From the NCBI GenBank assembly GCA_937873255.1, contig CALMVM010000327.1, positions 8,203-17,845 of the forward strand: 9,643 nucleotides of DNA, read 5' to 3'. Source of the DNA: an uncultured Verrucomicrobiota bacterium. Lineage in GTDB: Bacteria; Verrucomicrobiota; Verrucomicrobiia; Chthoniobacterales; SZAS-18. Shown piece by piece: positions 1 to 6,379 of the stretch (position 1 is the stretch's first letter; the number at the start of each line of letters is the position of its first letter). The notes under the pieces are model-generated. The model searched no databases. It was not told the DNA's origin and saw nothing but the letters and a program-made list of their open reading frames with translations. The translations under genes were made by a program, and so were the position numbers.

Positions 1-491
1 GTCTCGCCGGGCGAGGGCCGGAACACCGGCACCCCGACCTGACCGGCCAACGTGACGAGTTGCTCGATGGCGGCCGGACGGTGCAAGTCGCACGCGATCA
101 ACACCGGACTGCGTCCCTGCTTTTTCAGCAGCTTGGCGAGCTTGGCCGAAGAGGTCGTCTTGCCCGCGCCGTTGAGGCCGACCATCATGATCCGCCCGGG
201 TTTATCGAGCTTGAGCCCCTCGGCATCGCCGCCGAGCAGCGCGGTCAACTCGTCATGGAAAATTTTGACGATCTGCTGGCCGGGCGTCACGCTCCGCAGC
301 ACATCCTGCCCGAGCGCCTTTTCGCGCACGCGGGCGATGAACGTCTTGGCAACTTGGAAATGCACGTCCGCCTCCAGCAACGCGAGCCGCACCTGCCGCA
401 TCGCGTCGGTGACGTTCGTCTCGCTGATCGAACCATGCCCGCGCAGGTCCTTGAAGATGTCCTGGAGCTTGTCGCCGAGTCGGGAAAACAT
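1..491 (-). CDS. ffh: Signal recognition particle GTPase Ffh, N-terminal part (cut by window edge)
   Basis: Ffh binds the 4.5S RNA and signal peptides of nascent membrane proteins and docks with FtsY at the membrane through its GTPase. The 163 codons visible start MFSRLGDKLQDIF. They cover the helical N domain (about residues 1-90, with the typical LRGHGSISE stretch) and the beginning of the G domain. The P-loop GLNGAGKTT is at residues 105-113, followed by SSAKLAKLLKKQG. The family motif DLHRPAAIEQL is at about 135-145, where most relatives have a tyrosine rather than His137. The rest of the G domain and the methionine-rich M domain lie outside the window; full proteins are usually about 440-460 residues, so roughly a third is seen. 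The start is 13 bases after the stop of the deacetylase gene on the same strand, so the two are probably co-transcribed. No Shine-Dalgarno site is visible before the ATG. The identification is firm. Confidence 0.95.
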   Translation of the reverse strand, partial: MFSRLGDKLQDIFKDLRGHGSISETNVTDAMRQVRLALLEADVHFQVAKTFIARVREKALGQDVLRSVTPGQQIVKIFHDELTALLGGDAEGLKLDKPGRIMMVGLNGAGKTTSSAKLAKLLKKQGRSPVLIACDLHRPAAIEQLVTLAGQVGVPVFRPSPGE

Positions 492-504
492 GGCAGGAAA
501 ATGC

Positions 505-1839
505 TCAGGGCTTCGCGCCGGGCGAGGCGGCCTTCGTCGGATCGAAATTGAAATCCCAGCGGGATTCGGCGCGCTTGCCGCCCACGCTCGCGCTCAGGAT
601 GACCGTGTAGTTCTTGTCGCGCAGGTTCTGCGTGACCTGGTAGCTGATCGTCTTGGTCTTCGCGTCGTATTGCACGGGAACCTGCCCGAGGCCGCTGATG
701 CGCATTTCGATGGTCTTCGGGTCCACGTCGCCCAACTCGGCGAGGTTGGCCTTGATGAGCGGCTTCGGATTGGAAATCGTCTCGCCCTGCGCCGGGATCG
801 TCACCAGCGCCATGTTGGAAAGCTGCGGCGCGGACGGGCCGGCCGATTGTCCGCCGGCCGAGCCGCCGCCCTGCATGGTGATAGCTTCCTGGAAGATTTT
901 CGGGTTGCTCTGCTCGACCGCGTAACGGCCGAGGATGTCGAACGCCGGCGTGCTGTAGCGGTTCGGTTGACCGTTGACCGTGAAGCCGGCCTCGTAGCCG
1001 GCCTCCTTCACCAGGTCGCGGACCTTTTGCGACCAGTTGCCGTAGGGATACGCGATGCAATTCACCCGGATGCCGAGTTGCTTTTCGAGCATCTGCTTGG
1101 ACTCGACGATTTCCTTGCGCACGTAGCCGTCCATCCCCAACGTTTCGATGTCGTGCTTGACCTTCACCATGGTCGGTTTGTCCACCATGGTCCCCGGGTT
1201 GTGCAGGTTGGAGTGGTAGAAGGTGTGGCATTCGATGTCCACGCCCGCGTCGCGCATCTCGGCCAACTGGTCCCAGGAGATCGATTTCCCCCCGGAGCCG
1301 ATGTAGTTGATGTAGACGAACATCGTGAAGGGATAACCGTACTTCTTGAGGATCGGCCAGGCGGTGTCGTAGCCCGAGACGTAGCCGTCGTCGATGGTGA
1401 TGACGCACGACTTGGCCGGGATGTCCTTGTCACCGCGCCGCCACTCGAGAAAATCCTGCATCGGGACCACCGAGAAACCACTATCCTTGATCTGCTGCAT
1501 CTCCTTCTCGAACTCGCCCGGGGTCATGGCGAGGGGGTCGCCCGGACGCGGTTTTTCTTCGAGCCGGTGGTAACACAGCACCATGACGGAGGCACTCTTG
1601 TTGATCGCCGGGGTGCTCACGCGTGCGACGGTCGCTCCGGGTGACGCGGCGGGATTCGTCCGGTCGCCGCCGGAGGGCGCGGGCGTCTGCGCGGAACCAG
1701 AGGTCTCGGACTGTTGCGGCGCGGGGGTGTCCGACTTCTTGGAGAAGAGACCCTTGATTTTGCTGCAACCCGACGCGCTGGCGAGAATCGCCGCGAGCAA
1801 GCACAGGGAAAGCGCGTTGCGCGAACGCAGTATTTTCAT
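505..1839 (-). CDS. Polysaccharide deacetylase (NodB-type, CE4) lipoprotein with extra C-terminal domain
   Basis: This is a 444-residue exported carbohydrate esterase, expected to remove N- or O-acetyl groups from an envelope or extracellular polysaccharide. Residues 1-25 form a short basic, hydrophobic signal peptide ending ASASGC, so Cys25 is the likely lipid anchor (the -3 residue is Ala, a relaxed lipobox). A Pro/Ser/Thr-rich linker covers about 36-80. The NodB domain spans about 84-310. TIDDG (Asp150, Asp151) is motif 1, HTFYH (His205, His209) is the metal-binding motif 2, and AYPYG at 263-267 stands for motif 3 without the usual arginine, as in PgaB-like relatives. About 340-435 is a second, beta-rich region (ALVTIPAQGE to SRWDFNFD) that looks like an Ig-like or carbohydrate-associated domain. 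The start fits the signal peptide. It lies 150 bases after purB and 13 bases before ffh. The CE4 call is strong; the substrate (peptidoglycan, poly-GlcNAc or other) is unknown. Confidence 0.9.
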   Translation of the reverse strand: MKILRSRNALSLCLLAAILASASGCSKIKGLFSKKSDTPAPQQSETSGSAQTPAPSGGDRTNPAASPGATVARVSTPAINKSASVMVLCYHRLEEKPRPGDPLAMTPGEFEKEMQQIKDSGFSVVPMQDFLEWRRGDKDIPAKSCVITIDDGYVSGYDTAWPILKKYGYPFTMFVYINYIGSGGKSISWDQLAEMRDAGVDIECHTFYHSNLHNPGTMVDKPTMVKVKHDIETLGMDGYVRKEIVESKQMLEKQLGIRVNCIAYPYGNWSQKVRDLVKEAGYEAGFTVNGQPNRYSTPAFDILGRYAVEQSNPKIFQEAITMQGGGSAGGQSAGPSAPQLSNMALVTIPAQGETISNPKPLIKANLAELGDVDPKTIEMRISGLGQVPVQYDAKTKTISYQVTQNLRDKNYTVILSASVGGKRAESRWDFNFDPTKAASPGAKP

Positions 1840-1927
1840 CGTTTGGAAAAGGGAAAATCGACGGCCTGACCGAGGTGCGCCAGCGTCCGATTCGTATCGC
1901 GCCGGGCCGGTGGCGAAAGCAAGCCAA

Positions 1928-1955
1928 AGGATGGTCCGCCCGGGCGCGGTGTCAA
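1928..1955 (-). promoter_or_regulatory. Possible sigma-70 promoter for the deacetylase-ffh unit
   Basis: On the minus strand a perfect -35 hexamer TTGACA (1955-1950) is followed 16 bases later by CATCCT (1933-1928), a weak -10. Transcription would start about 80 bases before the deacetylase ATG. A 10-base palindrome CGCCCGGGCG (1937-1946) lies in the spacer and could be an operator or chance in GC-rich DNA. The -10 is poor and nothing else supports the site, so this is a suggestion. Confidence 0.28.
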
Positions 1956-1989
1956 GCGCCTGCGCAGTCTGATTGGCATGGATTCCGCG

Positions 1990-3285
1990 TCAGAGCAACC
2001 CGAGCCGGCGGAACGTGTCGTCCACGTGCCGCAAGTGAGGCTCCAGCGAACAGAGCCGGTCGATCTCCTCGCCGGAAAGAACCTCGGCGACCGCCGGCTC
2101 GGCGCGCAGGTTTGCGCCCAGCGGTTGGTCGCCGCGCCAGGTTTTCATCGCCGCACGCTGGACGGCCTCGTAGGCGGTTTTGCGTTCGAGGCCGCGTCGG
2201 GTCAGTTCGAGCAGGATCGTCTGGCTATGATAAAGGCCTTTCGTCAGATCCATGTTCCGCTGCATGTGCTCGGGGTAGACGATCAGGCCCGAGACGAGAT
2301 CGCGCAGCTTGACGAGCATGTAATCGAGCAACGTGCACGAATCCGGCAGGATGATGCGCTCGACGCTCGAATGGCTGATGTCCCGCTCGTGCCAGAGTGC
2401 GACGTTTTCCAACGCGGCGACCGCGTTGCCGCGCAACACGCGCGCCAGGCCGCTGAGCCGCTCGCCGGTGATCGGATTGCGCTTGTGCGGCATCGCCGAA
2501 CTGCCCTTCTGGCCCTCACCGAAAAACTCCTCCACTTCGAGCACCTCCGTGCGCTGGAGGTGGCGGAATTCCGTCGCCCAGCGGTCCACGCTGGAGGCGA
2601 TCAGCGCCAGCGTGGTTGAAAACTCCGCGTGCCGGTCGCGTTGGATGATTTGCGTACTTAACACCGCCGCCCTCAACCCGAGCCGCTTGCAGACCGATTC
2701 CTCCACCGCAGGATCGAGGTGCGCGTGCGTGCCGACGGCGCCGCTGAGTTTCCCCACGGCCACCCGCTCGCGCGTTTGCCGGAGGCGTTCCTCCGCGCGG
2801 CCGAATTCGTCGTACATCAGCGCCAGCTTCAGGCCGAACGTCACCGGCTCCGCGTGGATGCCGTGGCTGCGTCCGATCATCGGCGTGTCCTTGAACGCGC
2901 GGGCGCGGTCGGCGCCCGCCGCGCGCAAGCCCACCAAGTCTTCGAGCAAGAGGTCACAGGCCGCCGTCATTTGCACGGCCAGCGTGGTATCGAGAATGTC
3001 CGACGAGGTCAGTCCCTGATGGATCCACCGCGCCGCCGGTCCGACGTACGACGCCACGTTTTCCAAAAACGCAATGACATCGTGCTGCGTGCGTTTTTCG
3101 ATCTCGTTGATCTCATCAATCGAAAAACGCGCCTTTGCCCGGATAGTCTCGGCATCCTCCTGCGGGATCGCGCCAATGCCCGCGAGGGCCTCGCAGGCGA
3201 GAATCTCGATCTCCAGCCAGATCGAAAACTTGCGTTCCTCGGACCAGAGGGCACGCATCTGCGGGCGGGAATATCGGGTAATCAT
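1990..3285 (-). CDS. purB: Adenylosuccinate lyase
   Basis: PurB is a cytosolic enzyme of purine synthesis. It splits SAICAR to AICAR plus fumarate, and adenylosuccinate to AMP plus fumarate. The 431-residue length equals the usual short (Bacillus-type) form. Visible family features are TQHDV with His68, TSSDILDTT at 93-101, RSHGIHAEP with the catalytic His141, and the flexible signature loop GSSAMPHKRNP at 261-271 carrying the catalytic serine pair at 262-263. The loop is followed by ITGERLSGLARVLRG, and ISHSSVERIILPDS is further down. The frame is open 13 codons upstream (to 3324). I chose MITRYSRPQM at 3285 because it matches the N-terminus of the family and because the longer start would run into the terminator of the preceding gene. 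There is no Shine-Dalgarno site before it. A one-gene transcript is likely, since a terminator lies directly upstream. No other pur gene is nearby. Confidence 0.96.
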   Translation of the reverse strand: MITRYSRPQMRALWSEERKFSIWLEIEILACEALAGIGAIPQEDAETIRAKARFSIDEINEIEKRTQHDVIAFLENVASYVGPAARWIHQGLTSSDILDTTLAVQMTAACDLLLEDLVGLRAAGADRARAFKDTPMIGRSHGIHAEPVTFGLKLALMYDEFGRAEERLRQTRERVAVGKLSGAVGTHAHLDPAVEESVCKRLGLRAAVLSTQIIQRDRHAEFSTTLALIASSVDRWATEFRHLQRTEVLEVEEFFGEGQKGSSAMPHKRNPITGERLSGLARVLRGNAVAALENVALWHERDISHSSVERIILPDSCTLLDYMLVKLRDLVSGLIVYPEHMQRNMDLTKGLYHSQTILLELTRRGLERKTAYEAVQRAAMKTWRGDQPLGANLRAEPAVAEVLSGEEIDRLCSLEPHLRHVDDTFRRLGLL

Positions 3286-3295
3286 CGAGCGGCAA

Positions 3296-3324
3296 CTTAA
3301 AACCACGCCCCCGCGAAAAAGCAA
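3296..3324 (-). promoter_or_regulatory. Weak possible purB promoter overlapping the upstream terminator
   Basis: On the minus strand TTGCTT (3324-3319) and TTTAAG (3301-3296) are separated by 17 bases and could be a poor sigma-70 promoter. Transcription would start near 3289, leaving only about four bases before the purB ATG (3285). The -35 lies in the thymine-rich tail of the upstream terminator. purB needs a promoter here if that terminator is efficient, but the hexamer matches are weak (about 3/6 and 4/6). Confidence 0.2.
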
Positions 3325-3363
3325 ACGCCAGTTGACCGCCTCGCCGGCGATGCAACTGGCGTT
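3316..3363 (-). terminator. Intrinsic terminator after the 60-codon gene
   Basis: A perfect 11-base inverted repeat, CAACTGGCGTT-type arms at 3353-3363 and 3324-3334, encloses an 18-base loop that can itself pair (CGCCGGCG). Read on the minus strand, the second arm is followed at once by TGCTTTTTCGC, a five-T tract (3320-3316). On the plus strand there is no T tract, so the terminator works for minus-strand transcription. It lies 27 bases past the stop of the small gene and before purB, so it separates those two transcripts. Confidence 0.8.
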
Positions 3364-3389
3364 GAAAGGAAACGAGGAAGCAGGACTGC

Positions 3390-3572
3390 TTACCGGGTCA
3401 CGTGCGCGCGGGACATGTGGCCGTTGGCATTGACGAGAACGCGGCCGCTTTCGAGCAGGTCAACCACGGCGGCGACGGTCTCGCGGTTGTTCTTCGAGCA
3501 GGAACTCACCGTCATGATGAGATCGCCGAGGTTCATGGTCTGGCGGTGGGACTTGCGGTCTTGCTTCTTCAT
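3390..3572 (-). CDS. Small protein of unknown function (60 residues)
   Basis: I do not recognise this protein. It encodes a basic, lysine- and arginine-rich N-terminus (MKKQDRKSHRQ), then MNLGDLIMTVSSC, and then a likely amphipathic helix with NRETVAAVVDLLESGRV. It ends in a polar basic tail (HMSRAHVTR). There is no signal peptide, membrane segment or cysteine motif; a single Cys lies in the middle. The segment from NLGDLI to SGRV would fit a small helical or winged-helix-like fold that could bind nucleic acid or a partner protein, but that is only an impression. The case for a real gene is its position in an otherwise empty interval on the strand of its neighbours, with a good terminator 27 bases past its stop. 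An internal start at Met13 (3536) would give 48 residues. The ATG follows a seven-T run and no Shine-Dalgarno site. Upstream DNA carries inverted repeats that may regulate it. Confidence 0.6.
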   Translation of the reverse strand: MKKQDRKSHRQTMNLGDLIMTVSSCSKNNRETVAAVVDLLESGRVLVNANGHMSRAHVTR

Positions 3573-3613
3573 AAAAAAATTGTGCGTAGCGTTGTTAGTA
3601 GGACAGGAATTTT

Positions 3614-3635
3614 GGTTGCACGTTCAATAGCAACC
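3614..3635. repeat. Inverted repeat GGTTGC/GCAACC in the small-gene leader
   Basis: Six-base perfect arms (3614-3619 and 3630-3635) flank a 10-base spacer, 42 bases upstream of the small gene's ATG. It could be an operator or a leader hairpin. The arms are short, so chance is possible. Confidence 0.35.
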
Positions 3636-3656
3636 GCGATGCCAAGTCTCGATGAT

Positions 3657-3679
3657 GTTCGTTCGTAGAGGGAACGAAC
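3657..3679. repeat. Inverted repeat GTTCGTTC/GAACGAAC, candidate operator
   Basis: Perfect 8-base arms (3657-3664 and 3672-3679) are separated by seven bases. Each arm is itself a tandem of GTTC or GAAC. No T tract follows on either strand, so it is not a good terminator. Its place upstream of the 60-codon gene and its dyad shape suit a binding site for a dimeric regulator. There is no direct evidence of a regulator. Confidence 0.45.
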
Positions 3680-3730
3680 GGTCAATGCGGGCGTGCAAAA
3701 CTTGTTCGCTCGCCCCCGAATGAGACAGAA

Positions 3731-3748
3731 GTGTCAGTCCGCTGACAC
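3731..3748 (-). terminator. Hairpin GTGTCAG-CGGA-CTGACAC after the DedA gene, possible weak terminator
   Basis: Perfect 7-base arms enclose a 4-base loop, 20 bases beyond the DedA stop codon. On the minus strand the hairpin is followed by TTCTGTCTCATT, which is T-rich but not a clean T run. It could end the DedA transcript. Another copy of the TGACAC arm overlaps the DedA stop (3763-3768), which makes an operator role an alternative. Confidence 0.4.
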
Positions 3749-3767
3749 AATACCGCGCAAAATGACA

Positions 3768-4421
3768 CTACGCCATGCCGGCTGGGGCCTTTTTGTTGAC
3801 CGTCAGCCGCAACACGAGGAAGTACAGCGCCGCCAGGATCGCCACGCCGATGACGACCCAAACCGAGGCGTGCTTAATGAAATGCTCCCACTCCACCGGA
3901 TCGTTTTTCTTCAAAAGGTCCGGCCGCTGCTGGTGTGCGAGGTAGCCGAGGTAGGTCAACACGCCGCACCACAAGGCCGCTCCCGACGTGGTCATCAGGG
4001 AGAAGGCGGCGAAATTCATCCGCACGATCCCGGCCGGGATGGAGATCAGGTGCCGGATGACCGGCAGCAACCGCGCGAAGAAAATGCCGCCCGCCTCGTA
4101 GCGCGTCAGCCAGACCTCCGCGCGGGCGATTTTATCCTCGCCGAGCAGGAAATATTTCCCGTATCGGGCTAACAGCGGGCGGCCGACCCACAGCGACACC
4201 CAGTACGAAATCGCCGACCCGATGTATGACCCGACCGTTCCGGCCAGAATCACGCCAGCGAAGCTCATGTGACCGTCCGCCGCCAGGAACGCCGCCGGCG
4301 GGATGACGATCTCGCTCGGGACCGGAATGATGGAACTCTCCATGGCCATCAGCAGGATGATCGCCCAATAACCGCCGTCGCGGACCCAGCCGAGCCAAAG
4401 TTCAAGGAGATGATGCAACAT
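3768..4421 (-). CDS. DedA-family integral membrane protein
   Basis: DedA (SNARE-associated, VTT domain) proteins sit in the inner membrane. Some members are flippases for phosphatidylethanolamine or for the carrier lipid undecaprenyl phosphate; others affect membrane potential and antimicrobial-peptide resistance. This 217-residue protein has the usual family length. It shows the conserved acidic and proline pattern MAMESSIIPVPSE (Glu28, Glu37), then the glycine-rich GTVGSYIGSAISYWVS (61-76). FARLLPVIRH (Arg117, Arg123) and IPAGIVRMN (128-136) follow, and a C-terminal hydrophobic helix lies at about 186-206. The frame is open far upstream, to 4934, but that extension is antisense to the ABC transporter and not hydrophobic. 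MLHHLLELWLGW at 4421 matches normal DedA N-termini, so I chose it. It diverges from the ABC exporter operon, which may itself be concerned with lipid or glycan export. The ligand is unknown. Confidence 0.92.
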   Translation of the reverse strand: MLHHLLELWLGWVRDGGYWAIILLMAMESSIIPVPSEIVIPPAAFLAADGHMSFAGVILAGTVGSYIGSAISYWVSLWVGRPLLARYGKYFLLGEDKIARAEVWLTRYEAGGIFFARLLPVIRHLISIPAGIVRMNFAAFSLMTTSGAALWCGVLTYLGYLAHQQRPDLLKKNDPVEWEHFIKHASVWVVIGVAILAALYFLVLRLTVNKKAPAGMA

Positions 4422-4580
4422 GTGGATTGAAGGAATGCGGGGCCGGGTGCGTCCGACCGTGACGCGCACCGCCCTAGCGCCCGCAGGCTTAGCAGCGAAC
4501 CGCCGCGCAAGCAACCCCCCGGTTGGAAATTGCCGCTCGCCACCACCCTGGAAAACCGCAAAACTTCGCCCTGCCCCGTC
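4422..4580. promoter_or_regulatory. Divergent intergenic region between dedA-like and ABC exporter genes
   Basis: These 159 bases must hold promoters for both divergent units, but I see no convincing -35/-10 pair on either strand. An imperfect inverted repeat lies in it: GGTGCG at 4446-4451 and CGCACC at 4465-4470, which can be lengthened by two pairs if a two-base bulge is allowed. It could be a shared operator. The right end may be coding if the exporter starts at the upstream ATG (4530). Confidence 0.35.
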
Positions 4581-6365
4581 ATGTCCATCTACCGGCGTGT
4601 TCTGATTTATTACCGGCCGTTCGTGCGGCCCACGCTCCTGGCGCTCGCCATCTCGCTGGCGACCATCGGGCTGAACCTGCTCAAGCCCCTGTCCTTCAAG
4701 CTGATCATCGACCACGTGTTGCCGGGCAAGCCGCTGGAGGTCTTGCACGCGTGGGAGGGTTCGCCCGCGCCGCAGGTTTTCGCCCTGTGCGCGTTCCTGG
4801 TCGTGGTAACGCTGTTGTCGGGTCTGCTGGGGCTTTGGGGGAATTACGTGTTCGTCCGCGTCGGGCTCCAGGCGCTGCTCAAGCTGCGCACCGACCTTTT
4901 TGCCTACTTGCAAAGTTTGCCGCTGAAATTTCACGACGCCCGCCGGTCCAGTGATTCGTCGTTCCGGGTGGCCTACGACTCACAGAGCATCCAGACGATC
5001 TACAACCGGGGCTTCACGAACATCTTCAACTCGGCGGTGACCCTCGTGTCCATCTTCGTGATCATGCTCCGACTCGACGGGTCACTCACCGTGCTGTCCG
5101 TGGCGGTCGTGCCGGTGGTCGTCTGGGCGATCCACCATTTTTCGAGCCGTATCCGGCAGCAATCGACCTCCATCCAGGAGAAGGAAAGCGCCGTGCTGAC
5201 GACCGTGCAGGAGGGTCTCAGCTCCATCAAGGTGGTGCACGCCTTCGGAGGCGAACAGGCGGCCGTCGATCAGTTCAGCGCGCACGCCGACGCGAGTCTG
5301 GCGGCCAACCTGCGGTTGACCATGACCAACGTCAAAAGCGCGCTCGTCATCAATACGCTGATGGCGCTGGGCACCGCCGGGTTGATCTACCTGGGAACGC
5401 TGCACGTGCTCGCCGGTCGGATTACGCTCGGCGACCTGACGCTGTTCATCAGCTACCTTGCGATGCTGTACGCACCCATCGAGGCGTTGACCCAGACCGC
5501 GTGGGCGCTGGAAGGCGCGGCGGCCGGGGCGCAGCGGTGTTTCGAGGTGCTCGACCACGCCGACGACGTGCGCGACGCCCCCGACGCGACTGTCATCACC
5601 GCGACGCGGGGCGAAATCCGCTTCGAAGGGGTCGGATTCGCGTACGACCCCGAACATCCGGTGCTTGGCGGCATCGACTTGGAAATCCACCCCGGGCAGC
5701 GGGTGGCGTTCGTCGGCGGGACGGGTGCGGGCAAGAGCACACTCTTGTCGCTCGTTCCACGGTTTTACGATCCGACCGCCGGGCGGGTGCTCCTCGATGG
5801 ACGCGACCTGCGGACGGTCACCAAGAAATCCCTGCGCGCCCAGTGCAGCCTGGTGTTGCAGGATACACTGCTCTTTTCGACGACCGTGCGGGAAAACATC
5901 GCCTACGGGCGGCCCGACGCGACCGAGGACGAAATCATCCAGGCCGCGGAACGCGCGCAGGCGGCGGAGTTCATTCGCCGGCTGCCGCAGGGGTACGACA
6001 GCCCGGTCGGGGAACGCGGCGGCCACCTGAGCGTGGGACAACGCCAGCGCATCGGCATCGCCCGCGCCTTCCTGAAAAATTCGCCGCTCCTCCTGCTCGA
6101 TGAGCCGACCAGCGCCCTCGACCCCGCCACGGAACGCTCGATCATGGACACCCTGGAGGAACTGATGCACGGGCGGACCACTTTGATCATCACCCATCGT
6201 CTGACGACCGTGCATCATCTCGACCAGATCTTTGTGTTGGAACAAGGACGGATCGCGGAGGCGGGGACGGGTGAATCCCTGCTCGCAAGCGGCGGAGTCT
6301 ACGCGCGCTTGTTCAGTGCGGGTAGATACAATGTCAATGTAGAAAACTCTCTCGCAGTACGTTGA
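4581..6365 (+). CDS. ABC exporter half-transporter, MsbA-like (membrane plus ATPase domain)
   Basis: A 594-residue type IV ABC half-transporter, expected to dimerise in the inner membrane and flip or export a lipid, glycolipid or other hydrophobic substrate using ATP. About 1-330 is the membrane domain: hydrophobic segments start near residues 15, 65 and 150, with further ones to about 310. About 345-590 is the ATPase: Walker A GGTGAGKST (379-387, Lys385), Q-loop Gln427, Walker B LLLLDEP (Asp507, Glu508) and H-loop His539. The signature is LSVGQ (483-487) instead of the usual LSGGQ. An in-frame ATG at 4530 would add 17 unlikely residues; MSIYRRVLIYYRPF is a normal start for such exporters. 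The C-terminal tail NVNVENSLAVR is short. The glycosyltransferase gene begins 14 bases after the stop, which suggests the cargo is glycosylated. MsbA proper moves lipid A, but the family is broad and the cargo cannot be assigned. Confidence 0.93.
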   Translation: MSIYRRVLIYYRPFVRPTLLALAISLATIGLNLLKPLSFKLIIDHVLPGKPLEVLHAWEGSPAPQVFALCAFLVVVTLLSGLLGLWGNYVFVRVGLQALLKLRTDLFAYLQSLPLKFHDARRSSDSSFRVAYDSQSIQTIYNRGFTNIFNSAVTLVSIFVIMLRLDGSLTVLSVAVVPVVVWAIHHFSSRIRQQSTSIQEKESAVLTTVQEGLSSIKVVHAFGGEQAAVDQFSAHADASLAANLRLTMTNVKSALVINTLMALGTAGLIYLGTLHVLAGRITLGDLTLFISYLAMLYAPIEALTQTAWALEGAAAGAQRCFEVLDHADDVRDAPDATVITATRGEIRFEGVGFAYDPEHPVLGGIDLEIHPGQRVAFVGGTGAGKSTLLSLVPRFYDPTAGRVLLDGRDLRTVTKKSLRAQCSLVLQDTLLFSTTVRENIAYGRPDATEDEIIQAAERAQAAEFIRRLPQGYDSPVGERGGHLSVGQRQRIGIARAFLKNSPLLLLDEPTSALDPATERSIMDTLEELMHGRTTLIITHRLTTVHHLDQIFVLEQGRIAEAGTGESLLASGGVYARLFSAGRYNVNVENSLAVR

Positions 6366-6379
6366 AGTATTTTTTACCG

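Noticed and set aside
52..1644. A 530-codon plus-strand open frame
   Set aside because: It is antisense to ffh and the deacetylase, both of which have clear family motifs. Its Arg/Val/Asp-rich translation is typical of a GC-rich shadow frame.
1840..1989. Search for a purB terminator in the gap before the deacetylase gene
   Set aside because: No stem followed by a T tract is visible on the minus strand; the short CGCCCGGGCG palindrome has no T run, so read-through into the deacetylase is possible.
4422..4934. An N-terminal extension of the DedA protein of about 170 residues
   Set aside because: It is antisense to the ABC exporter, polar and Gln/Arg-rich, unlike any DedA protein; the ATG at 4421 gives a normal-length family member.
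5082..6245. A 387-codon minus-strand open frame inside the ABC exporter
   Set aside because: It lies wholly antisense to a gene with all ABC motifs intact, and its translation shows no domain and no membrane or secretion signal.
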